From the NCBI GenBank assembly GCA_910577195.1, contig CAJTLP010000003.1:186001-250000 (forward strand): a stretch of DNA of 64,000 bases, written 5' to 3'. This DNA comes from an uncultured Eubacterium sp. Lineage in GTDB: Bacteria; Bacillota; Clostridia; Oscillospirales; Acutalibacteraceae. This document shows positions 33,558-42,208 of the stretch, one piece after another; the first letter of the stretch is position 1, and each line of letters begins with the position of its first letter. Under the pieces are notes generated by a model. That model did no database searches. It saw only the letters and a list, made by a program, of their open reading frames with translations, and was not told where the DNA came from. The translations under genes were made by a program, and so were the position numbers.

Positions 33558-34829
33558 TTATTTGATTAAATCGTTGTAAAAATCAAAGCAGTCGAAGGTG
33601 GCAAAATAATCCTCTGCGGTTTCCGCTCTTCTTATCAGCTGGAAGGAGCCGTCCTCTTTAAGCAGAATTTCAGAGCTTCTGAGCTTTCCGTTATAGTTAT
33701 AGCCCATTGAGAAGCCGTGAGCACCTGCATCATGGATAAACAGATAATCGCCCATATCAATTTCAGGAAGCATTCTGTCAACTGCAAATTTATCACAGTT
33801 TTCACAAAGTGAACCTGTTACATCATATTTCTTATCACAAGGCTCATTCTCCTTGCCCAGTACAGTGATGTGATGATATGCACCGTAAATTGCAGGACGC
33901 ATAAGATTAGCCGCACAAGCATCAACACCGATATATTCCTTGTGCGTATGTTTTTCATTAATAGCCTTAGTGATGAGGGCACCGTACGGACCCATCATAT
34001 ATCTTCCAAGCTCAGTATAAATGGAAACATCATCCATACCTGCAGGAATCAGTGTTTCCTCATAAGCCTTTCTTACACCCTCACCGATAACAAATATATC
34101 ATTAGGCTCCTGGTCAGGTCTGTAAGGAATACCGATACCGCCTGAAAGGTTGATAAAGGTAATATGTACACCAAGCTTTTTCTTAAGGTCGGCAGCAAGC
34201 TCAAACAAGATTTTTGCAAGCATTGGATAATACTCATTTGTTACCGTGTTTGAGCAGAGGAATGAGTGTATTCCGAACTCCTCAACGCCCTTTTCTTTCA
34301 TAATGGCAAAAGCCTCGTATATCTGCTCAGTGGTCATACCGTACTTCGCATCTCCGGGATTATCCATAATATCGTTTGTAATCTTGAACACACCGCCCGG
34401 ATTGTAACGGCAGCTCATTTTCTTAGGGAGCTTACCGCAAGCCTTTTCAACGGCTTCAATATGTGTGATATCATCAAGATTGATGATACCGCCCAAATCA
34501 TTACACATCTTGAATTCTTCAAGCGGTGTATCGTTTGATGAGAACATAATATCGTCACCGACAGCACCGATAGCCTTTGAAATCATAAGCTCAGGTGCAG
34601 ATGAGCAGTCACAGCCACAGCCATACTCCTGAAGAATTTTAATCAGAAACGGATTCGGTGTTGCCTTTACAGCAAAATACTCCTTATATCCCTTATTCCA
34701 GGAAAAAGCCTTTTTTAAATTTTCAACATTCTTCCTGATTCCGCTTTCATCATAAAGATGAAACGGTGTTGGGTAGACGCTCGCAATCTCCTCAACCTTT
34801 TCCTTAGAAACAAATGGTATCTTACTCAT
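33558..34829 (-). CDS. lysA: Diaminopimelate decarboxylase-type PLP enzyme
   Basis: 423 residues in the fold-III PLP decarboxylase family; the last step of lysine synthesis is the likely role. The PLP lysine is in YFAVKATPNPFL near residue 53, with SGGIGIPY supplying the phosphate-binding loop and GSLCENCDKFAVDR the C-terminal substrate/PLP cysteine segment. The related carboxynorspermidine decarboxylase cannot be fully excluded. No other lysine genes are near. It starts just downstream of ysxC (three-base gap). Confidence 0.87.
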   Translation of the reverse strand: MSKIPFVSKEKVEEIASVYPTPFHLYDESGIRKNVENLKKAFSWNKGYKEYFAVKATPNPFLIKILQEYGCGCDCSSAPELMISKAIGAVGDDIMFSSNDTPLEEFKMCNDLGGIINLDDITHIEAVEKACGKLPKKMSCRYNPGGVFKITNDIMDNPGDAKYGMTTEQIYEAFAIMKEKGVEEFGIHSFLCSNTVTNEYYPMLAKILFELAADLKKKLGVHITFINLSGGIGIPYRPDQEPNDIFVIGEGVRKAYEETLIPAGMDDVSIYTELGRYMMGPYGALITKAINEKHTHKEYIGVDACAANLMRPAIYGAYHHITVLGKENEPCDKKYDVTGSLCENCDKFAVDRMLPEIDMGDYLFIHDAGAHGFSMGYNYNGKLRSSEILLKEDGSFQLIRRAETAEDYFATFDCFDFYNDLIK

Positions 34830-34832
34830 AAT

Positions 34833-35429
34833 TTATAATCCTCCTGCATCACGAATTGCATTTTCAATATAATTTTTAATTCCGTTAATCCCCTGCCCTG
34901 TTACGGCAGAAAACGGAACAACAGGTACATCCCCTGCAAAGGAAAGCTCCTGCTTTGAAAGTCTGAGTCTTTCTTCATATGCTTTTTTCTTTAGCTTGTC
35001 AGCCTTAGTCATCACTATGATAAAAGGTATGTCCATTTCCTTCATAAAAGTAATCATACCCTCATCATCCTTTGTAAGAGGATGACGCATATCAATAAGC
35101 TGAACAACAAGTGCAATATTTCTGCCTGACTGAAAGTATCCTTCCATCAGACCTGAAAAACGATTCAGCTCCTGCTTGCTTATTTTAGCATAGCCATATC
35201 CCGGTAAATCAACAAACTTATTATCATCAACATTGTAAAAGTTAATTGTGATTGTTTTTCCGGGAACGGAGCTTACTCTTGCAAGCTGTTTTCGGTTAAA
35301 CAGCTTATTCAGCAATGAGCTTTTACCCACATTTGATCTGCCTGCAAAGGCAATTTCAGGCTCATTGCTTTCAGGCAGCTGAGAAAAAAGACCATATGCT
35401 TTTTCAAATTCTGCTTTATTGTAATTCAT
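34833..35429 (-). CDS. ysxC: Ribosome biogenesis GTPase YsxC/EngB
   Basis: 198-residue GTPase needed for 50S assembly in B. subtilis. G1 is GRSNVGKSSLLNKLF, G3 is FVDLPGYGYAK, and G4 is MTKADKL. Length is typical. The gene follows lon by seven bases; the lon-ysxC pair is a common Firmicute arrangement. Confidence 0.96.
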   Translation of the reverse strand: MNYNKAEFEKAYGLFSQLPESNEPEIAFAGRSNVGKSSLLNKLFNRKQLARVSSVPGKTITINFYNVDDNKFVDLPGYGYAKISKQELNRFSGLMEGYFQSGRNIALVVQLIDMRHPLTKDDEGMITFMKEMDIPFIIVMTKADKLKKKAYEERLRLSKQELSFAGDVPVVPFSAVTGQGINGIKNYIENAIRDAGGL

Positions 35430-35436
35430 ATTTCAC

Positions 35437-37851
35437 CTACTGTGTTATAACAGATGTACGTGCTTTTTTATCAGGAATAACAACATCTGCCATTTTAGTA
35501 TTCTTAATTTTACTCAAAGGTTCATCAAGTGCAATAGGAATAATTTCATCAAAGCCTGCTACGGCTATAAAATTGACAACAGACTTAACCTCATCGGATA
35601 TTTCATCAAGGTCCTTAATATTGTCCTGCGGAATAATAACCGTATCACAGCCGGCTTTATATGCCGCCATGGATTTTTCCTTAAGTCCGCCGATTTCCAT
35701 TGCCTTGCCTTTAAGACTTATCTCACCTGTCATTGCAACATTTGATTTGATTGCAATACCTGTAAGCTCGCTTACAAGGGCTGTTGTAATGGCAAGACCT
35801 GCTGAAGGTCCGTCCTTAGGGATTGCACCCTCAGGTGCATGAATATGTATATCCTTAGTCTTATAGAAATCAGAATCAATACCAAACTCTTTTGATTTCG
35901 ACCTTACATATGAAACGGCTGTTTTTGCACTTTCCTTCATCACATCACCAAGATTGCCTGTGAGCTCAAGCTTTCCTGTTCCTTCAAGTGCAGAAATTTC
36001 AATCGGAAGAATTGTTCCTCCAACGCTTGTCCAGGCAAGTCCGTTCACTGTACCGACTGCATTATCGGATGAAATTTTTTCAGGAGAATACTTCTTTTTG
36101 CCGAGAATATCCTCAATATTATCATCCGTAACCTTAAAGCTTTTTTCACCGCTTTCAAGTGCAACAGCCGCTTTTCTGCAGAGTGATGCAATCATCTTTT
36201 CAAGCTTTCTTACACCTGCTTCACGCGTATAGCTTTCAATTAAAGTATTCAGCGCATCATCGGTAATCTTAAATTCTCTGCCGTTGAGATTATGCTTTTT
36301 CATTTCCTTTTTTACAAGGTGCTCTTTTGCAATATGAAACTTTTCAAGTGTTGTATAGGAATTAACCTCAATTACTTCCATTCTGTCGTACAGAGGAGCG
36401 GAAATAGAAGAAACATCGTTGGCAGTAGTAATAAACAGAACCTTGCTCAAATCAATAGGAAATTCAATATAATGGTCTGTAAAGGTACTGTTCTGCTCAG
36501 GATCAAGTGCCTCAAGCAAAGCAGAGGACGGATCGCCCTTATAATCGTTACCCACCTTATCAATCTCATCAAGCAAAATCACAGGATTCATTACACCGCT
36601 TTTAATAACTGCTTCTATAATTCTTCCCGGCATTGAGCCGATATATGTTTTTCTGTGTCCTCTGATTTCACCCTCATCGTGAATACCGCCAAGTGCGATT
36701 CTCACATATTTTCTGTTCATACTCTTGGCAAGAGATTTGACGATAGAGGTTTTACCAACACCCGGAGGACCTGCAAGGCAGATAATCTGTCCGCTGAAAT
36801 CAGGATTTCTCTTATAAACAGCTAAGGAATCCACGATTCTTTCCTTAACCTTTTTAAGTCCATAGTGGTCTTTATCAAGTATTTTCTGCGCTTTGCTCAG
36901 ATTAATTGTATCTTTCGTACATTTGCCGAAAGGAATCTCAAGGCACTTGTCAAGATAGTTGCGTACAACCGTTCCTTCGTGAGAGCCGGAAGGCATTTTG
37001 ATAAGCTTATTGCACTCCTTGAAAAGCTTATCTTTAATTTCATCACTGCAGGAAAGAGCGTTTACCTTTTCTTTATATACTTCTGCTTCCTCAAGTGGAT
37101 TTTCGCCCTCGCCGAGAGACTCTGAAATAACCTTCATTTCCTCACGCAGATAGTAATCACGCTGATTTTTATCAATTTCATCTTTTACTTTTTCGTGAAT
37201 CTCAGCCTCTATTTTCAGTGTGGCAATTTCCTTTTTCAGCAATACAAGAAGCTGGACAAGACGTTTATAAGGAGTCAGTTCCTCAAGTACAAGCTGTTTT
37301 GATGAATAATCAAGAAAAGTATTTGAACAAATATAGTCGGCAAGCTCACCGCTGTTCTCGATTGAAATAACCTTAGCGATTATATCACCGCTGATTTGGG
37401 GAACAAGCTCTGAATAATTTTCAAACTCCCTTTTAACAGCACGCTGATAAGCCCTTTCTTCATCTGCATTTACAGATGATACAGTATCGGAAATGACATT
37501 TATAACACCATTAAGAAACGGTTTTGTCTGTGTAAGGCTCATTAATGCACCGCGTGCAGTGCCTTCCACCACAACTCTTAAATTGTCAGTGTTAGGTATT
37601 CTTGATGTCTGTCTTATAGTACATATTACACCTATATCAAACATCTCATCCATATCAGGCTCGTCAATTGATGCATCCTTCTGACATACAAGAAAAATCT
37701 TTTGCCCTGACTGCATAGCAGTTCTTACCGCTTCAACGCTTTTCCTTCTGCCGACATCAAAGTGGAGCACCATATCAGGGAATACAACCAATCCCCTTAA
37801 CGGAATAATCGGAAGTTCCATTATATTTTCAGTTGAATTTAACTCACTCAT
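35437..37851 (-). CDS. lon: ATP-dependent protease Lon
   Basis: 804 residues. N-terminal substrate-recognition domain (LPIIPLRGLVVFPDMVLHF), AAA+ module with Walker A GPPGVGKTSIVKSLA, and the C-terminal protease domain with the catalytic serine in PKDGPSAGLA and the lysine in GGLKEKSMAAYKAG. It degrades misfolded and regulatory proteins in the cytoplasm. The upstream region contains the clpX terminator, so it has its own start of transcription, though I see no clear consensus. Confidence 0.98.
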   Translation of the reverse strand: MSELNSTENIMELPIIPLRGLVVFPDMVLHFDVGRRKSVEAVRTAMQSGQKIFLVCQKDASIDEPDMDEMFDIGVICTIRQTSRIPNTDNLRVVVEGTARGALMSLTQTKPFLNGVINVISDTVSSVNADEERAYQRAVKREFENYSELVPQISGDIIAKVISIENSGELADYICSNTFLDYSSKQLVLEELTPYKRLVQLLVLLKKEIATLKIEAEIHEKVKDEIDKNQRDYYLREEMKVISESLGEGENPLEEAEVYKEKVNALSCSDEIKDKLFKECNKLIKMPSGSHEGTVVRNYLDKCLEIPFGKCTKDTINLSKAQKILDKDHYGLKKVKERIVDSLAVYKRNPDFSGQIICLAGPPGVGKTSIVKSLAKSMNRKYVRIALGGIHDEGEIRGHRKTYIGSMPGRIIEAVIKSGVMNPVILLDEIDKVGNDYKGDPSSALLEALDPEQNSTFTDHYIEFPIDLSKVLFITTANDVSSISAPLYDRMEVIEVNSYTTLEKFHIAKEHLVKKEMKKHNLNGREFKITDDALNTLIESYTREAGVRKLEKMIASLCRKAAVALESGEKSFKVTDDNIEDILGKKKYSPEKISSDNAVGTVNGLAWTSVGGTILPIEISALEGTGKLELTGNLGDVMKESAKTAVSYVRSKSKEFGIDSDFYKTKDIHIHAPEGAIPKDGPSAGLAITTALVSELTGIAIKSNVAMTGEISLKGKAMEIGGLKEKSMAAYKAGCDTVIIPQDNIKDLDEISDEVKSVVNFIAVAGFDEIIPIALDEPLSKIKNTKMADVVIPDKKARTSVITQ

Positions 37852-37908
37852 TAAAAAACCTACTTAGTTAATAAAAATAATCAGTGTAATTATATAATAT
37901 AAATAAAA

Positions 37909-37934
37909 AAAAGGCAACAATAAAGTTGCCTTTT
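37909..37934 (-). terminator. Terminator after clpX
   Basis: AAAAGGCAAC stem with a 6-base loop and exact complement; the minus-strand 3' side is followed by eight Ts. It lies between clpX and lon, so the two proteases are in separate units. Confidence 0.88.
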
Positions 37935-37943
37935 ACTGTATTT

Positions 37944-39236
37944 TTATGCGTTTTTCAAGCTGTTTGCGGTAATATTCTTGGGTTTTCTGTCAGAATCTCT
38001 CATAATAATCGGCTCTGCACCGTTTCTGACAGTATCCTGTGTAATGATTATTTTTTCAATTGTATAATCACTCGGAACCTCAAACATTAAATCTGTAAGC
38101 ACAGATTCAAACACACTTCTGAGTCCGCGAGCTCCGGTCTTGCGTTCAAGAGTTATATCCGCAATTGCAAGAAGTGCTTCCTCCTTGAATTCAAGAACAA
38201 CATCATCCATCTCAAACAGCTTGACATACTGCCTCAATATGGAGTTCTTAGGTTCTTTAATAATTCTGATAAGCGCATCTCTGTCAAGATTTTCAAGAAC
38301 CGTTATAACAGGAACTCTTCCGATAAGTTCAGGTATTAATCCATACTTAACCAAATCGTGCTGCGTAGCACTCTTAAGAACATTTTCATCGTCAATCTTA
38401 TCAGCATTGATTTCACCGCCGAAGCCAAGTGACTTACCGCCGATACGCTTACTGATAATCTTTTCCATTCCGTCAAACGCACCGCCGCAAATAAACAGAA
38501 TATTGCTCGTATCAATCTGAATAAATTCCTGCTGAGGATGCTTTCTTCCGCCTCCCGGAGGAACATTGGAAACAGTACCTTCTAAAATTTTGAGCAATGC
38601 CTGCTGAACACCCTCACCGCTTACGTCACGAGTTATGGAACGATTCTCACTTTTACGTGAAATCTTATCAATCTCGTCAACATAAATGATTCCGTGTTCT
38701 GCTCTCTCCACATCAAAATCTGCAGCCTGGATAAGTCTTAAAAGAATGTTCTCGACATCTTCACCAACATAACCTGCCTCAGTAAGAGTCGTTGCGTCTG
38801 CAATGGCAAAAGGCACATTAAGTATCTTTGCCAGAGTCTGAGCAAGCATTGTTTTTCCCACACCGGTAGGACCGATCAGCATAATGTTGCTTTTCTGCAG
38901 CTCGACATCATTATTATTGCTTGTGCTGTAAATACGTTTATAATGATTGTAAACAGCTACGGAAAGAGCCTTTTTCGCGTCGTCCTGACCAATAACATAT
39001 TCATCAAGCCTTGCCTTGATTTCCTCAGGCTTCGGAAGAACGGAATCGTTATTGGCTTTTGAAGGTCTGTGAGGGACATTGGGTGATTCGGTTTCCATAA
39101 TTAAATCGTGACACAAAGAAACACATTCGTCACAAATATAAACACCGGGACCCTCAATTAACTTGTGAACCATTGCCTCAGACTTTCCGCAGAAAGCACA
39201 TCTGGCAACATTGCCGCGTGAATCATCACGTGCCAT
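37944..39236 (-). CDS. clpX: ClpX, ATPase subunit of the Clp protease
   Basis: 430 residues. N-terminal zinc-binding domain (CAFCGKSEAM ... CDECVSLC), Walker A GPTGVGKTMLAQTLA, Walker B IIYVDEIDKI, and GVGEGVQQALL-type sensor region are present. ClpX unfolds tagged proteins into the ClpP chamber. It starts 27 bases after clpP and forms the tig-clpP-clpX unit. Confidence 0.98.
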   Translation of the reverse strand: MARDDSRGNVARCAFCGKSEAMVHKLIEGPGVYICDECVSLCHDLIMETESPNVPHRPSKANNDSVLPKPEEIKARLDEYVIGQDDAKKALSVAVYNHYKRIYSTSNNNDVELQKSNIMLIGPTGVGKTMLAQTLAKILNVPFAIADATTLTEAGYVGEDVENILLRLIQAADFDVERAEHGIIYVDEIDKISRKSENRSITRDVSGEGVQQALLKILEGTVSNVPPGGGRKHPQQEFIQIDTSNILFICGGAFDGMEKIISKRIGGKSLGFGGEINADKIDDENVLKSATQHDLVKYGLIPELIGRVPVITVLENLDRDALIRIIKEPKNSILRQYVKLFEMDDVVLEFKEEALLAIADITLERKTGARGLRSVFESVLTDLMFEVPSDYTIEKIIITQDTVRNGAEPIIMRDSDRKPKNITANSLKNA

Positions 39237-39263
39237 AAAACCTACCTCTATATCTAATTAGTA

Positions 39264-39854
39264 TTATCTTCTGTCAATTACCTTGTCAATCAGACCGTAT
39301 TCAAGTGCCTCGTCGGCAGTCATCCAATTATCTCTATCCGTATCCTTTGCAAGCTCGTCAACAGTCTTTGAGCAGTTTTCAGCAAGAATTCTGTTCAGTC
39401 TTTCTTTTGTCTGAACCAAATTCTTAGCTGCAATTTCAATATCAGTTGTCTGACCTGTAAGACCATTGCCGCCGATTAAAGGCTGATGAATGAGAATGGA
39501 ACTGTTAGGAAGCGCAATTCTCTTACCCTTTGCACCGCTTGAAAGAAGGAACGCACCCATAGATGCAGCCATGCCGATACAAATGGTTGATACATCGCAC
39601 TTGATATACTGCATAGTATCATAAATTGCAAGTCCATCGGTAACAGAGCCGCCGGGACTGTTGATGTAAAGGCTGATATCCTTCTCACTATCCTGTCCTT
39701 CAAGGAACAGAAGCTGTGCAACTACGAGAGACGCAGTTGTTGAATTCACCTCATCGGAAAGAACAATAATTCTGTCACTCAATAAGCGTGAATAGATATC
39801 CATTGATCTTTCGCCGGCACTTGTCTGTTCAAGAACATATGGTACCAATGCCAT
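39264..39854 (-). CDS. clpP: ClpP protease subunit
   Basis: 196 residues after the chosen ATG at 39854, which gives the standard N-terminus MALVPYVLEQT; the reading from GTG at 39863 adds three unlikely residues. The catalytic triad is S98 in GMAASMGAF, H123 in ILIHQPL and D171 in KDTDRD. Forms a double-heptamer chamber with ClpX. It is 25 bases downstream of tig. Confidence 0.98.
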   Translation of the reverse strand: MALVPYVLEQTSAGERSMDIYSRLLSDRIIVLSDEVNSTTASLVVAQLLFLEGQDSEKDISLYINSPGGSVTDGLAIYDTMQYIKCDVSTICIGMAASMGAFLLSSGAKGKRIALPNSSILIHQPLIGGNGLTGQTTDIEIAAKNLVQTKERLNRILAENCSKTVDELAKDTDRDNWMTADEALEYGLIDKVIDRR

Positions 39855-39879
39855 ATTAATCACTATCCTTTGTTAAATA

Positions 39880-41160
39880 TTAGGCTTTCTTTGCAGAGCT
39901 TACAACAAGCTCAACAGCCTTTCTTGTTTTAATATCTGTTGCAATCTGATCAGCAGGAACAGCGTTCTTAATCTGCTCTGCCTCCATCTGATACTGCTCA
40001 GCAAGCTTAGCAATTTCAGCATCAATTTCCTCTTCAGTAGCTTCAATCTTTTCAGCGTCAACAATTGCTTCAAGAGCGATAGAAGCCTTAACCTGATTTT
40101 CAGCACCTGATCTGAAGGATGCCTTGAAAGAATCCATATCCTGACCAAGATAGGACAGATATGTATTAAGGTCAATACCCTGCATCTGAAGACGGTAGCT
40201 GTAGTCCTGAATCATTTCATCGGTTCTGTGGTCGAACATACACTCTGGAACTTCACATTCCATATTTTCAACAACCTGCTCAATAAGCTGGTTTTCAAAA
40301 TCAGTCTTAGCTTCAGCTTCCTTCTTCTCAGTAATCTGCTTCTTGATATCAGCCTTAAGCTCATCAAGAGTATCAAATTCAGATACATCCTTTACAAACT
40401 CATCATCAAGTTCAGGCATTTCCTTAGTCTTGATTTCGTGAATTTTACACTTGAAAACAGCATCCTTGCCTGCAAGCTCAGCTGCATATTCCTCAGGGAA
40501 TGTAACATTTACGTCAAATTCCTCGTCAATCTTATGACCTGCAACCTGCTCCTCAAAACCGGGAATGAAAGAACCTGAACCGAGCTCAAGAGGATAGTTT
40601 TCACCCTTGCCGCCGTCAAAAGCAACACCGTCAACAAAGCCTTCAAAATCAATCTCTGCAGTGTCACCCAACTCTGCTGCTCTGTCCTCAACAGAAACAA
40701 GACGTGAATTTCTGTCGCGCATATTTTCAATTTCCTTATCAACGTCCTCATCACTTGCTTCAGTCGGAAGCATTGATGCTGAAAGTCCCTTGTACTCGCC
40801 GAGCTTAACCTCAGGATAAACGGTAACTTTCATTTTCATCTCTACGCCCTCAGACTTGCTCATAACAGGAACCTCGAGGTCATAAGGCTGATCAACAGTT
40901 CTGAGCTCAGCTTCGCTGATAGCAGCTGTAACAGCTTCAGGATATACAATCTCAAGTGCTTCCTCGTAGAATGCAGCCTCGCCGTAAACCTTTTCAATCA
41001 TACCCTGAGTAGCCTTACCCTTACGAAAGCCCGGAAGCTGAATGGATTTTCTCTGTTTCATATATGCAGACTTACAAGCCTCAGTGAAAACCTCAGGTGT
41101 AACTGTAACCTCAATTTCATAAGTATTTGTATCAATTTTATTAGATGATTTAAGTGCCAT
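39880..41160 (-). CDS. tig: Trigger factor
   Basis: Ribosome-bound chaperone and prolyl isomerase of 426 residues. The ribosome-binding signature GFRKGKA is at about residues 45-51, the FKBP-like domain includes AELGDTAEIDFEGFVDG, and the helical C-terminal chaperone domain follows. First gene of tig-clpP-clpX, with a consensus promoter (41203-41231) and AGGAGG ribosome site. Confidence 0.97.
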   Translation of the reverse strand: MALKSSNKIDTNTYEIEVTVTPEVFTEACKSAYMKQRKSIQLPGFRKGKATQGMIEKVYGEAAFYEEALEIVYPEAVTAAISEAELRTVDQPYDLEVPVMSKSEGVEMKMKVTVYPEVKLGEYKGLSASMLPTEASDEDVDKEIENMRDRNSRLVSVEDRAAELGDTAEIDFEGFVDGVAFDGGKGENYPLELGSGSFIPGFEEQVAGHKIDEEFDVNVTFPEEYAAELAGKDAVFKCKIHEIKTKEMPELDDEFVKDVSEFDTLDELKADIKKQITEKKEAEAKTDFENQLIEQVVENMECEVPECMFDHRTDEMIQDYSYRLQMQGIDLNTYLSYLGQDMDSFKASFRSGAENQVKASIALEAIVDAEKIEATEEEIDAEIAKLAEQYQMEAEQIKNAVPADQIATDIKTRKAVELVVSSAKKA

Positions 41161-41202
41161 AATTATGACCTCCTAACAAATTTTTCTAATCATCAAATTG
41201 GC

Positions 41203-41231
41203 ATTATAACATATATTATGGGCAATATCAA
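41203..41231 (-). promoter_or_regulatory. Sigma-A promoter of tig-clpP-clpX
   Basis: Minus-strand TTGATA, 17 bases, TATAAT, about 43 bases upstream of the tig ATG. Confidence 0.75.
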
Positions 41232-41237
41232 GCGATT

Positions 41238-41924
41238 TTAAAATTTCTTAATTAAATAAGGCATAAAGTTCAGCCTGTCAGCAGATATTAATTTAAAATC
41301 AATTTCATCAATTGTATCATCAATTGCATATCTGGCTGCTACACCGTGAAGATGCCCATAATAGCATTTTTTTATACCATATTCTTTAAGCAGATTTAAA
41401 ATTTCCTCGCATTTTTCATTTGTCGTTACAGGCGGATAGTGTAAGAAAACTATTTTTTCATCACATTGTGCACTGTCAAGGGACATTTTTAATCGTATAA
41501 CTTCCCTGTTGAGCACCTTTTCGTCCTGCTCTTCATCAGAATCAAAAAGCCAGCCTCTGCTGCCGCAAACGGAAAAACCGTCAAATTCATAAGAATTATT
41601 ATACAAAAATGAAATACTTTCAAATTTATTTTCCAAAACAAATTCATTCATCTTTTTAACAGTATTCCACCAGTAATCGTGATTACCTTTCAAAATCAGC
41701 TTTTTACCGTTTAAATTATCAATAAAATCAAAATCAGGAATCAGCTCATTAAAATTCATTGCCCAGCTTATATCACCGGCAATAACCACATAATCGTTTT
41801 CTGTTACTACGCTGTTCCAGTTGTTTTCAAGCCTTTTTGTATAATCCTGCCAGCCCTCAAAGGTGTCCATCGGTTTATCTGTGCCAAATGACAGGTGTGT
41901 ATCTGCAATTGCAAAAAGTGACAT
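41238..41924 (-). CDS. Metallophosphoesterase (calcineurin-like)
   Basis: 228 residues from the ATG at 41924, which has AAGGAG five bases upstream. Metal-binding motifs in order: ADTHL (D-x-H), GDISW, GNHDYWW and GHLHG, the full calcineurin-like set. It likely hydrolyses a phosphoester, but the substrate is unknown. It lies divergent from the small DUF1540 gene and upstream of tig. Confidence 0.85.
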   Translation of the reverse strand: MSLFAIADTHLSFGTDKPMDTFEGWQDYTKRLENNWNSVVTENDYVVIAGDISWAMNFNELIPDFDFIDNLNGKKLILKGNHDYWWNTVKKMNEFVLENKFESISFLYNNSYEFDGFSVCGSRGWLFDSDEEQDEKVLNREVIRLKMSLDSAQCDEKIVFLHYPPVTTNEKCEEILNLLKEYGIKKCYYGHLHGVAARYAIDDTIDEIDFKLISADRLNFMPYLIKKF

Positions 41925-41986
41925 ACGTTCTCCTTGAATAAATATATAAAACAATCTAATACTAATGTTGAAGGGAGTGAAACAAA

Positions 41987-42157
41987 ATGGATAAAGAAAT
42001 TAAAGGAATTACCTGTCAGGTTAAAAACTGCAAGTTCCATGATGAATCAGACAACTGTCATGCCGGCACAATCCGTGTTGGTGACAGATCTGCTACAAGC
42101 ATTTCCGATACAGCTTGTGAAACATTTGAATGCTGTGACGGTTGTGAATGCAGATAA
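41987..42157 (+). CDS. Small cysteine-rich DUF1540 protein
   Basis: A 56-residue plus-strand ORF, MDKEIKGITCQVKNCKFHD..., ending in CCDGCECR, with eight cysteines in pairs (C10, C15, C24, C44, C49, C50, C53, C55) and a conserved histidine. This is the DUF1540 family pattern, probably metal binding, common in sporulating Clostridia. GGGAGTG lies eight bases before the ATG and a perfect terminator follows. It is one of only two plus-strand genes or operons in the right half of the window and is easily missed because it is short. Confidence 0.85.
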   Translation: MDKEIKGITCQVKNCKFHDESDNCHAGTIRVGDRSATSISDTACETFECCDGCECR

Positions 42158-42175
42158 CAAAACCCTTTTAAATGA

Positions 42176-42205
42176 AAATACGGCTCTGACAGCAGAGCCG
42201 TATTT
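42176..42205. terminator. Bidirectional terminator between the DUF1540 gene and thrC
   Basis: 13-bp perfect stem AAATACGGCTCTG with a 4-base loop. T-rich on the plus side and A-rich on the other side; used by the convergent DUF1540 gene and thrC. Confidence 0.88.
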
Positions 42206-42208
42206 ATT

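Noticed and set aside
39900..40175. 91-residue leucine/arginine-rich minus-strand ORF
   Set aside because: An alternative frame inside tig; composition is typical of frame-shifted helical sequence.
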